A DNA stretch of 64,000 bases from Tyto alba. Taxonomy: Eukaryota; Chordata; Aves; Strigiformes; Tytonidae. The notes under the pieces are model-generated. The model saw nothing but the letters and a program-made list of their open reading frames with translations. It had not been told where the DNA came from and ran no database searches. The stretch is taken from positions 20,574,243 to 20,638,242 of the forward strand of contig NW_024881295.1 in assembly GCF_018691265.1 (NCBI RefSeq). The letters run 5' to 3'. Position 1 is the first letter of the stretch; the number at the start of each line of letters is the position of its first letter. Shown here piece after piece: positions 1 through 13,969 of the stretch. The position numbers and the translations under genes were made by a program.

Positions 1-3000
1 CCTGGTTTCTACACACGGTACTTTATCACCAGTGTTATCCAACCCGAGGACGTCATCCTTGAAAATACTGTATCTAAGTGTTGACTTAGTCTGGCACTAT
101 TTAGATGTTCTAATTTAACAGACTCAACTGAAAGATAAAATGACCACAGGCTACTTGGATATTTTTGGCAAATTTACAGAGATTTCTATTAGCCTTCTGT
201 CTATTACTGCTTTGATATGGAAGAAAATCATATCAAATGCTATTTGACTTCTTCCATTTCATTAGAGTTAGGTATGTTAGATTTTTATTTTTATTTTTTT
301 TTTTTTCCTTTTTGGATGGGGAATTTTCCTAATACCACTTCAGGAAAAGCAAAGAAGGAAACAAACATTCAACTTCCCAAAACCAGCGAGAAAGAGGACC
401 TTGGAGTGGGGAAGGATTTTCAACATGTTCACCAACATTTGTGCTTTTATCCTTTTCACATGCAGCTGCAAAGCAGCAAGCTGTGAGAAAGAATCTGCAT
501 CTACAACATAATTGTCTGACAGCAAATAAATGGTCAATCAGTTTTTTAAATGATTCTCTAGTTTCATTATAATTTTTTAATCTTATTTTGAATGGTCTGT
601 GATGCAACTTTGAATACTGCTCAACAGAGGAGCCTCACAAACAATTGCCACAGGTCAGACGGCCCAGCTACTGAACTCGGGGAACAGGCAATTTTAGGGA
701 TCTGGACTTCTCCTAACTCAGTGATTACAAAAAACCACCACCATTTGACTGACAGGAATCTTTCATATGTTATACACATCTCTACCACGCTGAAGGCTTA
801 AAGCTAGCTCAGTTTGATTTATTTTTTCCCCTTAAGAAAACAATTGTCTCATTGAAAGAGGCTCCATTTGCTTAGAGAATTAAAAAAGAAAAGGCATGCG
901 AGCAGTAGCTACAGCAGAAACCAGTCAGGAGCAGTTAAGCCTCCAGCTCCTCAAAACTTTCACCTGCATCTAAGCTGCTCACTCTTGTCTTTTCAAAGCA
1001 CGTTCTCCCACTGCCAACCCTCCTCCTCCTCCTCCTCCTCTCCACAATCCCCTCTCTGCTTCTGCAGGCACCTTAGCAGTCGGTCATCAGCTGCGTCCAG
1101 AGCTGGAAAGCCAGAGAATAACCCTTAATTCTGATATAGCAACAACCACCCCTGCACTCAGGAAGAGGCAAGGGCAATTTAGGGAGGAAACTGAGAATTC
1201 TAGCCTTAGAAGCTGTATATATATTTGCTTGCAAAAGAAAGACATTCTTTGTCTGTGGCTTTCAGCTTGGCATCTTTCACCTAGAAGGTTCACCTTTTAA
1301 AGAAAGAAAGAGAAAAGAGCACTTGTATTGTAAATGTGCCTTTTTTTTTGTTTTGTTTTTAATACCTCTGCAGACAGCTCTGTTGCCAGCTTCCTGCTAT
1401 CCTCACACCCCACTGGCAGCTGCAGCACTAATCGAAGACATGTGTTGGTACAAGGAGTCTGCCTGAATTATTAAACTATTCTCTCTACATAGCAAAGGGA
1501 CGTGTTCAGCTGGGTTTTAACCCCTGCAAAAAGCCATGGATTTAGGACAGATGTAACCTTATCTTCCGCTTCCCATTCCCCCAGAACCTTGAAAAGACAA
1601 ACCAAACAGCCCTGTTCCTGTTTACAGAAAGTAAACTGCGGCCCCGTGGAGTTTCGCCACCAATCTGGGTGGACATTTGCTCCCGCCTACAACCCGGGTG
1701 TTTTGGGGGAACACAAAACACCTACAGACGTCGCCCCGTGGTAAGCAAACAGAGGAGAGCTCTTACACCTGGCTGCACGGTGGATTTTGGATAACTCTTC
1801 GAAAGTCGTATCTGGCTGCAGACCAACTGGGCCGCAGGCTGCAGCTCTCCACAGCATCTGCCTGTTCCTGCCAGACAAAGGCCCTTTTCTCCAGCTCTGC
1901 CTAAGGGACAAGGGTTTGGGTTTTTTTGTTTTTTTTTTTTTTGTTTTTTTTTTTTTCTTTCTTGTCTGATCAAATGAACATCTCTGAAGTAAAACAGAGA
2001 CTCAGGCTTTGCTAGGTCCACAGCAGGGCTGACTTCACCAGATGACCTGAAGCCAGACGACAGCAGCACTAGCCCCAGTTGTCTGAAGATGTGACATTGT
2101 CGTGACTAGAAAATAAAAACGGTCGTGCTCTGAAAATGGGCTTTCTAAGAACGCAGTCAATGAAGACAAGAAAGAGCCCCAAATGACATTTCGTAACTAT
2201 ATCTGAAGCACTAAACAAGCGACAGGCTTCGCTGAGCCTGGAAAACGCACCGTGTCAGCTCCAAGTCCCACACCCCGACTGCAGCAGCACAATCCACCCC
2301 CTCCAGCAGAGCTGCCCCGGAGGGGGGCTGCAGCAGCAGCACCCTGGCACGCTGCAAAAGCAGCCCGGCTCCCCAGGCAGCCCCGGGCAAGGCAACCTAC
2401 GTGCAAGGTGCGAGGCTGAGAACCACCCACAAATTCAAGATGTTCCCCTCCTGGGAGTTAATGGCCTCCCTCCTGGCTCACCCCGAGGCCTCCTCATCTT
2501 GGAGGGATCAATCCCCCCCCCCCCTCCACGAGAGGAACTACCCGGGTGGGAGCATCCCTTCTACCCAGCGGGGATAAAAATGAAGCCCACCATCTACCCG
2601 TATGTACAAAACTGCCTAATATTTATCTCTTGTAAGGCTTGAGCAGCGGTAATGGAGGGGGGTGGGGGGCAAGGATTGCACCCTTACTTCTGTATCAAAG
2701 GAATCAGACTCCATGCAACGTACAAGGCAGTGCTCCTGCAGAAGATGAGGAAAGAGGGGTGAGAGGGGAGACCACAAACCATCCCTCATCTGTGGGGAAG
2801 TAAGCAAGCACCACAGGCATGAATCTGCCCCCTCCTTGCCCCCACTCTCCCATTTCCTCTCCCATTCAGACAACATGGAGAAAAGGGAATAATTTCTTCA
2901 GCAGCTCTTTTGCAGTTTGAATAAACAAAGGTGCGTAGGAGAGAAAACACAAAATATCACAAAAGATAGCAGCACTTCTAGTTAGTAGCATCAAGCAGAT

Positions 3001-6000
3001 CAAGAAGCATGGTTACGTGGAGATACCATCTCCAAAGAAACAAGCGCACCTTTTACAGACACCTGGCAGCTGCTTATGTGGTAGCTGAGGAGGTCTGGGT
3101 AGGAGTCACGGCCGCTAACAAAAGGTTTCAAGCTCTGGGGCGTCCAGGCAAGGTGCCAGTTGTTAAAGATGGCACGTACGTGCCAGTCGGACTTCCCGGG
3201 TTGAGCTCCAGGCTTGACTGCATGGCAAGAGCTGCAAAAGGCACCACGCACATCGCTGTTAGCTCTGCCTGGGTTTGCAAGTGCAGCATCTACCCAGAAG
3301 GGCTTGGAGCAGAGACCTGTCCTTTTTGGCTAATAAAGGACCATGCCTAGAGATGCCGCTTGTGGAGGGGGGCTGCACACAGAAGCCTACCAATGATGAC
3401 AACACAGCAGATAAGTCCGTGACTTTCTGCACGCCCAACCTCAAGGTTAGACCCCAAGGCACAGGTTAAAAAGCTTCCTCACAGCAGGCGTTTTCTTCCC
3501 AGACAATGTTGCTGATGGTGCTGTTGATTTTCCTGTTGCAAGTTCATCGGTGATGGACTGGAGGTGTCAGTGTGCATCAGCTTCCAACAGCCGAGACAAG
3601 TGATCTCAGTACTCACTGGCACTCAGGCATCTGTTAATTTTCAGAGATTCAAACACAAATTCTGCAGATTTTCAGGTACATCACTTCTCAACTTCCTCCC
3701 TTTCTAGAAATCCTTTCTGTTCACAGCAGGGAAGCTGGCCACCACTCACCCTTCTCCAAACTCAGCTACAACTTCTACTGCATGGCACCCACCTTTGCCA
3801 GCTTTGAGAAGGGCTCCTGACGGAGCCCCTGTAGCCTCACCTCGGCAATTCACTCACATATGCCCTGCAGGGAACACCAGAGCTCCCCTACCGCCATGGG
3901 GTGTGTTGGTACATCACTGTTAGGAGGCACGGATCCAAGCTCCTGCTGCATCGCTGTTACAAGGATGAGAAATGAAAGACAGCCTGGCAGCAACACAGTA
4001 TTTTTTCCCTAAGGTTGATTACAAAGGTGTGGGCTGAGACAAAACCAACCCCACAGACTCATTCACCACCATCCCCACAGGGAGAAAGAGTGGAAGAGCG
4101 GAAGGCTGCACCCCATCCAGCTTGATATACCAAGGTGCTTACCTTTGGTATGCCTTAATTTGGATGGGGGGGAACCGACTATATTTGGCAGTGAACATTT
4201 GAAAAAATTAATGCAACTGCACCTGAAACAGCTGAAATCTGATTTTGGCGAGAGACCCCTTGGACAGACCACTGTACTGAGCATGAGACTGCAGGCATAT
4301 CTAACTGCTTACTCTTATTAAGGCCACTGAGATCCTCGCTTTCGGCCAGATGAAGGACTAAAACAACCAGGAGAGCTTTCTGATGGCAGGAAAATAGCTT
4401 TAGATGCAGCCACAGCAGAGAACCAAGAGGCTGAGGACTGTAAACAGTCCCCCAAAGTCACGCCTAAAACGTGCTGATAACAGAGCAGAGGTTTACACTA
4501 CCCTGGCTGATGTACCTGCCAAGGGCAAACAAAGGGAACCTCACATTTCTGGGTGTTTATCCTCTACAGTGTAAAAATCAAAACGAAGACACAGAAAACT
4601 AGTTGCTCGATTATTTTTTTCTACTGGAAAATTATTTACTGTCTAGTCATTAACTCATTTGCAGGAGGATATGAAGAGTAGCATGAAATTAGTATTTGAA
4701 AAGAGCAAAGAGATCTACCATAACAGCAGATATGATCATTTGGAGTCTCACACCAGCAATTACTCATTTTAAGCATAAAAAAAAAAAAAAAAAAATTGGA
4801 TGGCTTAAAAAAAATCCACTAAGTCAATAACATTCAGGTTGTGTCATCAGCAAAACAAATGCCAGGAAATTCAGAACTACTAGATTTACATGGTAATTAA
4901 ATCTGCACCTCTTCCCAACTTGCTCAGGCTACACAGTTGGAAATGCTGAAGTTCATGCTGAGCAAATCTTATAATCCACCCCATTATGCACACATGCATG
5001 CACACACTTCCATTGCAAACACTCAAGTGTTTCCAACCCATAACCAGCAAAGAAGAGATGTATTTATTTTTAATCGGGGGGATTTTTCAAGAACCGTGTT
5101 TACACCTTTGCCTTTCCTTGTTCCAAAATACTTTTTCACTTTCCTTAACACTCCAGCCCCCCCCCCCCCCAAAAAAAAACAAGTATTTTGGATTTAAAAA
5201 GAAAATTAAAACCAAATTTAAACTCTACAATAACTAGGGCTAAATATGGGTTGACAGAAAAAAAAAACAAAACAAAACAAAAAAAAAAACCAACAACAAA
5301 ACCCTTGTGCAGTTGAGGGAAGGATGAGAAACAACCCTGAAGTCCACTGTCTGCAAGTGGAGAAAAAAAGATGCCGTTTGCTCATTCCTAGCCCAAGCCT
5401 CTTGGGAGTCATATAAAAAAGGAAAATCCTTCTCACATTCCCCTGCCCTTCCCCCAGTGAATAGTTCTTGGATCTAGTCTAACTTCTCAATTGGCTGGGC
5501 TCATGTTTTGCTCTTTCCCACCCTCTCCCCAAAAGAGCCAAAGTCAGAGAGGAGTGAGTCACAGGGGCCAGAGCAGCAGAGCGGTGAGTCAGCGAGCTGG
5601 AAGCCCTTCAACAAGGCTCCCCCCATCTGGGTCCCTGGCTGAGACCTCAAAATACATTATTAATTCTATGTTGCAAGCCAGCGTCTGGATTATGCTCTCG
5701 GGTCAGATGCATCCATTCTTTCGTCTCGGCTACTATTTTCTTTTTTTTTTTTTTTTTAATTTTTTTTTTCCACTTCTTTTTTGCCTCTTACACCCAGCTC
5801 GCTGGTATGCACTTTATTTGTCTCCTAAATCAGCTCTCAGGCTGCCAGCTTGAGTGTGGCAGAACCACAGAAATCGAAAACTCTCCATCGCTTCTCCCCA
5901 TGCCCTTCCCTTCACCTGCTGAGCAGCAGGGTCACAACTCTTCACCACCAGTGACTGTAGAGGCTGCAAGACAAGCCCGACGGACAGGTCTGCCTTCCAC

Positions 6001-6800
6001 GAGCCTCCAAACCACCAAAAGCAGAGGGGCAAGGCTCTCCCCACCCTCTCCAGCTAGTGTGAATCACCCTAGACAGAGAGAGCAGCTCAGCTTCCAAAAC
6101 CTAGTCACCGGTGTCTCTGATGATTTTTGGCACTCAGGATACTTAAAGAGTCCAATTATGTTGTTAAAAACTATCTAGCAAATAAGGGAATAGATGCAGT
6201 TGTTTGGGGTTCTTTGCCCCAGCTGTGCTCCAGGCATGCAATGCCAGTCATAAACATTCGTTGTGAGATCGTATTAATTTGCTGGGTTACACCCCCAGTA
6301 CACCTATAGGCTCTTTGGAAGGAATTTTAATTTACCACCAGTTTTACATCTAAGTAGCATCTTCTGGGTAACTACCCCGTCTTAAGCCAAAAAATAAGTA
6401 GTGAAAGAAAGTTTTCAGATAAGCTGAAACCTCTGTGTACAAGTTTTACAACTCACCAGTGGGCATTTATGGTCATTTGCTGCCCAAGAGCTCAGCAGCA
6501 GGGATAACAGATTTTGTTGTTGCACAGCTGGTTTAACTTATGGCTGCTTTTCAAAGGGAAGTTACTCCAGTTTCTTCTTGAACGCATGCAAATAGATCTT
6601 AACATTATAGCAGCTTTTTACGACATTTGGATGCACTGCACACTGCACTTGGTTTCATTTATCATCTTCCCTCACCATGGAAATGGGAGGGGAGGAAAGC
6701 CAAGAAAATTCATCTCCGTTCTCATGTAACAGCGTCCCTTGCTGAAGGGCACAGATAAGTTCTTTGTAAAGGGCACAGCCAGCATGATTCCTGTATCCCG
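1..6800. other. Non-coding stretch with simple-sequence tracts
   Basis: No supported gene. It holds a T-rich run (281-306), a (TCC)n tract (1019-1043), a T/G run (1921-1961), poly-C (2512-2524), A19 (4777-4795), a C14-A9 junction (5157-5179), A-rich 5259-5290 and T-rich 5741-5769. The 2.2-2.6 kb part is GC-rich but not clearly an island. Confidence 0.6.
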
Positions 6801-6832
6801 AACAGAATCTGCTGGTCTTGTGCCCATTTTAG

Positions 6833-6905
6833 AGATCACAGAATATCTCACATTGGAAGGGACCCGTAAGGATCATCAGGTCCAACTCGCTGATGACTTT
6901 ACAGA
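6833..6905 (-). mobile_element. CR1 LINE fragment (3' end, antisense)
   Basis: The plus strand reads ATCACAGAATATCTCA, then TTGGAAGGGACC, then GATCATCAGGTCCAACTC. This is a decayed copy of the reverse complement of the avian CR1 3' terminus (typically CATAGAAT, TTGGAAGGGACC, GATCATCTAGTCCAAC). The element is therefore in minus orientation and truncated. The right boundary is uncertain. Confidence 0.7.
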
Positions 6906-7775
6906 TGTAACAGGAAGGAGGAAAGGAGAACCAGGGAGAGATGGCAGAAGTCAAAGGGATTGTCCAGCTGGCCTACACGGAAACAACACCCTCTCCCCGA
7001 GGATGACTGGCACCGTGCAATTCAGAGACAATTCCTTAAATCAGAAATTCTGTATCCTGCCCTGCAGGCCAGTGGCAGTTCTCTCATCTGCTCACCCTGC
7101 AAGGTCTCATCACAGTTCCCACGCGTTAAGCAACACGTGAAGTTGCCAGCCTCTGCCCATGGGCACAACCTCCCAAAACGCGGCCATCCCCGGGGGCACG
7201 CGGGGCCAGGAGGGCGTTAGGTGAGCCCAGCAACACCCCCATTTCTCATCCAGGTTCCCATTAGCACAGGGGGGCTGCTGGAGAACGCAGATGCTTTGCA
7301 CCTCAGCTGGTTCGTGTTTAAAAGGTTCACAACAACCTCCTCCCTGAGGACCAAACAGATCTCTTCCAAAGGAGGATCTTAAATTAGTCTGAGCAGTGTA
7401 GGTAGGAAACAACAACTTCTGCTCCACCAGCAGCGCTCACTTCGTGCTCTGGCTTGCCACTCCTGACTGACAGGACACTTGACATTTAAAATAAATATCA
7501 CTATTTTCTTCTCCAACAATGTTACGTCTTTAATGGCTGCAAAGTTTAAATGGCAGGGTTCCTAACTTGCAGGAGCAATTGCTCCTTCTTCTTCCTAATG
7601 CTGGCCGCAAACCTACACACCACCCCGTCAAAATTCAGCTCTTTAAGTAAAGCTGTCTGGTTATTATAAAAGAAGTAAGGCTTTACTATCAGTACTGGCA
7701 GCTTAAGGAGAGATTGGGCATTTTATTTCAGTAAGGAGTTAGCAGGTTTTGTTTTACAGATTCATTTTTAGTACT

Positions 7776-7787
7776 GGGGGGGGGGGG
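7776..7787. repeat. Poly-G tract
   Basis: A run of 12 G in otherwise AT-rich sequence. Confidence 0.85.
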
Positions 7788-10029
7788 TGTCTGCTGGGTT
7801 TCTGTTTGTTTTTAACAGTAGAAGCATAGACGCTGAGGCTTGAAAAGGAAGAACACAAACTTAACCTCCTGAATGTTTATTAAAGTGCTCTTAATTTTTG
7901 AAGAGTCAGACTATGTCTTCAGCTGCCTCAATGCAGGCTCCCTGCGTTGATTATGGAAAACATAAATTAGCTTTTATAAATGCTGCCTAATATTCATAGA
8001 CAGAATGGTTAAAAATGCAGATGCGTGTCAAGTTTTAAAAAGAAGAAGCGTACCACACACATATAACCCTTCCTTGAACTCGAGACAGGTGCTTGACCAC
8101 AAGGGAAGGAGGAAAAAAAATAGAGTGGTTTTGCAAAACAAGTGTGAAGAAATCCATAGGTCAAAACGCCTTACCCATGAGATTAACTCCCCTGCCTGAT
8201 TCAGAGCTCAAGGATCAGTGGCCTTTGGCTAGCAATGACTCTAGCTACCACGGGTTTTAGACCCTGCCTGGCAGAAACTGCTGTCCCCTCCATCATACAG
8301 ATATCTGCTATCAGGGCAGAAAGAGAAACAACACTGGCAGGACTTTGTGTTCTGTGCTGCTGTTGCTGAGCGTTATACATTAAGTACCACGCACTGAAAA
8401 AGTCAGTTTGATATCAAATCCTGTTCAGCACACGGATCCTGCCAGACAGCAGATCAAATGACTACACTAAAGAACTCCTTTCCAGTAAATAAGTCCTATA
8501 CCTTGCTTTCAGTAGAAACATCCTGGGTTTTGATCTGACATATCTCTCATCCTTCCCATAAACTTGCACTAAAGCCCGAACACTGTGGATGCAAACAGAG
8601 CTGATACTTTGCCAACAGCAGATATAATCAAAGACTTCCCATCCCAAACTGGCAAAACGCTTCCAGCTTGCAATTTTGCAGCATGCTTCATGTCAAACCA
8701 GCTACTGCCCCGGGAAATTAAGGAGGAGCGGAGCAATAATACTTAATGATGACAGCACCTGGGAAGAACGCCCCTACTTGTACCCGACACCACGACACGA
8801 GATGCTCTGGATGAGCCAGCCCTGCTGAAACCCATCCCACAGCAAAAAGCCTTGCGTTTTGAAGCTGCCTCCGGCGGTCTTCTGTACCACGAGATGGATA
8901 CTTCAAGACGTCCGTGTTGCACTTGTACAGCCTTAACTCCACAGAAATTCACACAGGAACCCACAGAAATCGTTTTCACGCCTCATTTTGTATGGACCTG
9001 CACCTCCATCGGCACTGGTACTTTGGCACCCTCCCTCTGAAGAAAGATGCATTTCATGTCACCACAAGAGTGGTGGGAGTCACTTGGTTTTTACTCATGC
9101 CAAAAGCAGACCAGTTTGTTCTGAAGCTCTACTGAAAGCTGCAGAGATAAAGGAAACAAGGAGACAGGATGTGAACAAGATCAAATAAATATATACTCAG
9201 AAGTATGCGTAGCATTCGTCTAGACAAATTATTTTAAGATACCCCGTACTTGAGTGCCGGTATTCCAATTTCCTATGACAAGTCTTTTGTCACAGTGCCA
9301 GAAAACATTACTTCAGTCAACTTTGTAAAAAAAATAAAGAACAGGAGTGGTACTGGATTAAGGTTCAGGGCCCCAAAGTAGCAATAGATGGAAACATCTG
9401 TATCCTAAGATCGGGTCTTAAGAAGAAAAAAACAAAGTTGTGCACTTAGTTCTCCTCTGTGCTTCTTTCCAGAGATGCAGGGACTAGTGGAATGGCTTAT
9501 TCAGTAATGTGTGCTGCCTCTCCCCACTCAGGATTCCTGACAATACAGGGTAGACTTTCAAACCAGCATCGCCTTCATTTGCCTGTGAACAGGCGTTTCA
9601 GCTCCTTATGCTAGCCCTCCCCCATTCAGAGCACTCCCCTCCTACATCTGTACCTCCCATTTCCAGATCTTTGCTCCCAAGCAGACGAAAGAGAGGTGTA
9701 AGCTACTCAGCACCTCTCAGGATGTAAAGATCAGCAGAACTGGGAAGAAAGCCACAAGCTGCAGGTGAAGACTGGAGGAGCAGAGCCAGAAGAGAAAGGG
9801 TGCAAAGGGCAAGCAATGGGAGGAGGAGAGGAAGTCACAGTGCTTGGGAAGGGATAAAATAAACCTACAACACATAAGCAGCCTATTAAGGTTGTGCGAG
9901 AACTTCCTCCACCCCCAGCTGCGCATTTTTGCCAAGCGTCACTGACTTCTGTGCCTCGCCATTTAAAACTGCCTACCCTAAAGCGGTCATTATGGCAACT
10001 GCTGCGGACTTACCCTCGTTTATTCTTCC

Positions 10030-10225
10030 CCACCCAAAAGGCAGGTTCGAGAAAGAAAGGAGGACTCGGGAGGGGTCGGCCCTAGACTCCTGCGTCCCCG
10101 AGTCAGCAGGACGGAGGCACGCTGCTGCGGGAGCGGTGCCAGCACACCGTCGGGCAGCGCAGCTCTACCCTTCCCCGGCACCGAACACTGCCTCCAACCC
10201 GTGCTCGGCAGTCCCAAAGCGATGG
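10030..10225. promoter_or_regulatory. Small intronic CpG-rich islet
   Basis: By eye about 14 CpG in roughly 150 bp, against few in the flanks. No coding signal. It may be a regulatory element or minor promoter; this is inference from composition only. Confidence 0.35.
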
Positions 10226-10342
10226 GCAAGCCCTTCAAGCTGCCCCCATTAAACAGGAGCAAGAAAACCTAAGAGAAGGTCGTTAACCAAGGAGGCGTCA
10301 GTGGTGATCGTAAATGATTTATGTACGTATCAGAACGTGCTT

Positions 10343-10388
10343 AAAAACAAAAAAAAAAAAAAACAAAAAAAAAAAAAAAAAAACAAAA
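10343..10388. repeat. A-rich low-complexity tract
   Basis: Near-pure A with three interspersed C residues. Confidence 0.9.
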
Positions 10389-11299
10389 CCCCTGCCATCT
10401 CACCACAGCAGGTAAAGAGAAAGCCACCCTGGGCAAACAACCCTGCTTACCATGGATACTTCTAAGTAATACATATTTGGACGACTGGGAGAAAGGAAAA
10501 ATGAAGGAAAATGAACATTAATCAGAACCTAGAAGACGAGAAAGAGTTAACAGAAAATACAATTCCGAGGGAAAAAAGATTGCTTCAGAGTTTTTCAGGA
10601 CCCAGAAGAATGTTAATTATAGATTAGGCCAGTGCTTGGTTGCAGTTACTGGGGAGGAGGAAGGAAGATCAAAATGTTTAACTGAATATTCCTGGGAGGG
10701 GGCGGTTCTGAATTACTGCTCTTTATATGAGAACAGATGATACTGCCATCCCACAGGATGGTAATGAAATGATTTTCATCGCAACAATAATGGAAAAGAA
10801 TATAAAAACAACAGCTACTTAAAGCTGGCCATTTTAATTAGCAGACCTAGAAAATCTCCATCTGAAAAGTCTAAACAGAGCTTCTGAGGAGCTCCTGAAA
10901 CTATTTTCAGTATGAGGCAACACTGATGGACTGTAAAAAAGAATATGAAAATATTCAAATGTAAACAAGGCAACCAAAGTAACAGCAAGTTAACCTACCT
11001 ACTGTTCATTCCTGATAAAGGGAAGAGATGAAGAAGGGAAGAGAGTAGAGACTAAGAATAAAAGGGAGAGAACTAATTTATGCTTATAATTCCACAATAA
11101 CTGATAATCTAGCTTCTCAAATTTTATCTCTTTTTATTACAAGCTGAATACACCTTGTCTCTCATAAGGCAACTGACCTGGTGCTATACAAAACAAAGCT
11201 AGAGCGATACAAAGTCAACAGGCCACATTCAGTGTGATAAAGAAATAAGAAATCTCGAGATGCAAAACACAAATCAGCTGATTGCACCACGCGTTTTCA

Positions 11300-11425
11300 G
11301 TGAGTTCCCACAGGGATCAGTTCTTGGCCCCAGATTCTAATATTTTATCAATGACCTGAGAGGAAAAGTCACTACCACTGAAATTTGCAGATAACCCAGC
11401 ATCAGCAAGAGCAGTGAGTAATACA
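11300..11425 (+). mobile_element. CR1 LINE reverse-transcriptase fragment (decayed, sense)
   Basis: After a one-base insertion the plus strand encodes QGSVLGP and, a few codons later, FINDL, the conserved reverse-transcriptase block of CR1 and related non-LTR elements. Stop codons interrupt it on both sides. It is a dead fragment with no full ORF2. Confidence 0.75.
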
Positions 11426-11507
11426 AAGGTCAGGTCACAAAACCAAAACACAGAGTACTTGGTAAGCAGCCATTAACAAGTGACGTGTTTTAAATAAAGC
11501 TGAAGGT

Positions 11508-11529
11508 AAAAAAAAAAAAAAAAAAAAAA
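11508..11529. repeat. Poly-A tract
   Basis: A22 followed by GGAAATAATAATAA. It lies about 100 bp downstream of the CR1 reverse-transcriptase fragment, but CR1 ends in an octamer repeat rather than poly-A, so the two may be unrelated. Confidence 0.85.
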
Positions 11530-13969
11530 GGAAATAATAATAAAATAATAAATCTTATTGCTGCAAACAAAAGGCCCCAAGTCCTGCTCAGGTGACTGAC
11601 AATCAGAAGCGGAGATCTCAGCCTTGGAACCCCAAGGAGAGATGTGGCTGAAGGAGCACTTGTGGGACAGGTACTGCGAGCACTGAGTGCAAGGAGGAGG
11701 GACTGGGGAGGAGGTGCAGAGGCGTGCTCGCACGCCGAGTGCGAGAGACCCCTTGCTGCACCCCAGGCCAAGCCCCGCAGCCGGAGCATCGAGGTCCCAC
11801 GCGGTCCCGGGAGCTGGGGACCCTCGCACAGCCACCCCCCGCTGTGAGGCCAGTGCTGGGCTCGCACAACTAAAGCACAGCAGGGAGGTAATGGTACTGC
11901 AGAAATCTTGCCTTTTTTCTTTATTTAGGAAGGTTTTTTTTTTGTTTGTTTGTTTGCGCTTGTTTCTTAAATGAGGCTTCCTATTTAAAAGAAGTCCTCC
12001 TGTAAATCTCAACCCCCAGCTACGGCTTTTGTACTACAGCCTCATGCCAACCCCACAGCCTGCTGCACAAGCCTGTGCCCCCTGCACAGTCCAGTGTAGA
12101 CAGGTTTGAGGACTTCAGAAGACAGAGGGGTGTGAAGAAGGAATTCATTCTCCGTGCTCGTGGTGGATGCAGCTCCTACCGGCCACAACCAGGCTTCAGT
12201 CCTGTATCACCAAATTCCAAGAGAAGGATGTTAAACAACTGGAGAGAGTTTGGAGAATCACAAGAATCACTGCGGAGCTGGAAATCCTGCCTCAAAATAG
12301 AAGCAAATAACAAAAGAAGAAAGCAATGTATTCAGCCTGTCAAAGAGGAAACGAATGCGGAACACGAACTTTCGGTACTGAAACAGGGAATAAGACTTTG
12401 AGAAGGGCCCTACCAGCTTGCAGCTAAGTTTGCAAGCTGAAGCCAGATCCATTCATCGTGGTTATAAAGGGAGACAATATTAAAAAAAGGGAGAACAATC
12501 AATCATGAGGGAACAGCGAGAATTCTTTCACCCAAGGCATTTTTAATTGAAGACTGGAGGTTTCCCTACAAGGATATGCAGGAATTCAAACAGCAAACAA
12601 TCTGGGGAAGTTTTATAGCCCATGATTTACATAAGGCTAAACTAATTAATCATAACTGTTTCCTTTGGCCTACCTGCAGCAAAACAAGACTGTTTACTAG
12701 CGTGGCAGCATGTTCGGGAGAACCCGATACAAACCCAGAGCTGGAAAACCTGCTGATGCTGCTTTGCATTCCTATATTCCAGATAACTTGATATCCTTAT
12801 CAGGAAGGCAGGCGTGGAACACAGTTCAAGAACCCAGGTTTAAGACCAAAGGTTGCTCGTGTTAGACACAACCCACACGTTCACAAGCAAGCTCCAAACA
12901 GAGCGCTCAATAAATTTCAAGTGACCGGCACATCCCACAGCACTAGTCCACTGAAAGCCTTTTCCCTTCGTTTATTTTTAAGGCTGGGTTCTCAAGCCCT
13001 ACTGCACGAGTGAGTCAGCTTTCCTTCCTGGGCTGGTGAGGGCTGCAGACACCCCAGCACCAGCTGGGACAGGGAGCCACTACTGCTTGCCATCACCCCA
13101 AGAGCTGCACCTCAATAGAGAGCTGGGAGAGGGTCACAGAGGAAAAATTTGGCAGGCTTGCATTGGACTTCAGGGTTTCTCGATCAAAGAGACTGAAAAC
13201 ACAAACACCCCGCAACACCCACGCGTGCAAACTATTCCCTGTCCTCCTGATACCAATCTGTTCCTCAGGAACAGGGGGGGCAGCTGCAGTCATGACAAAG
13301 CACAAGCAAACTCCTGCGACAAACTGGGAGGCCGCAGGAGCGCACAGCGTCATGATCATTTTCAGAGTCCGCATTTAATTTCCAAACAAACCGCATCTGA
13401 GAGATGGCTGGTTTCAGTGGCGACGGGAGATTCCCCACGAGCCCAGGCGAGAGGAATGCCAGGGTGCGTGGGGGAATTAAAAGAGAGCTTCCACATGGAG
13501 GGACAGACTTCAAAAGAAGTCATTTAGCAGTTGCTCATTTTCAAGTCTCTTTTACTACGTCTCCTAGTTAGCAAAGATGCACATGTCTCAGCATCTCCTC
13601 CATGGCCTAACGTCTTTTCCAAATGCCAAGTCTGCAGCAGCAGAAGGCTGCCCCTAGCAGAGATATCAGAGGCAAGTTACTTTATTCTTCCTTTAAACCT
13701 GAGAAAGAACACAAATGCAAGCACGTAACATGCAATCCCGTTCAAACGCAGAGAGAACACAGTAACTTGGTCTTTCATTTTACGTTAGGAAAAAAGCTTA
13801 TTTTTTTTTTAGTTTGATAAAGAAAAACATTAAAAGCAAACAGCTGACAGAAATGAAGGAGAGGAAGCATTTAAAGGAAAGGAGGAGTTTCATCCTGTTC
13901 TAAAGATTAATTACAAGATTAATCCCACCAGGCAATGCGAGGTTCTGGCACTAAAGTAGAAGGGCGCTC

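Larger units (their letters stand above)
6906..11290. other. Non-coding stretch with one GC islet
   Basis: No supported gene. Mostly AT-rich. It contains a CpG-rich patch near 10.03-10.22 kb, then an A-rich low-complexity run (10343-10388) and an AT-rich, repeat-free block at about 10.6-11.1 kb with homeodomain-type TTAATTAG sites. Confidence 0.55.

Noticed and set aside
43..1019. CRISPR arrays, bacterial operons or phage genes anywhere in the window
   Set aside because: None seen. The spliced vertebrate genes and CR1 elements show this is vertebrate nuclear DNA, and the short tandem tracts lack spacer structure.
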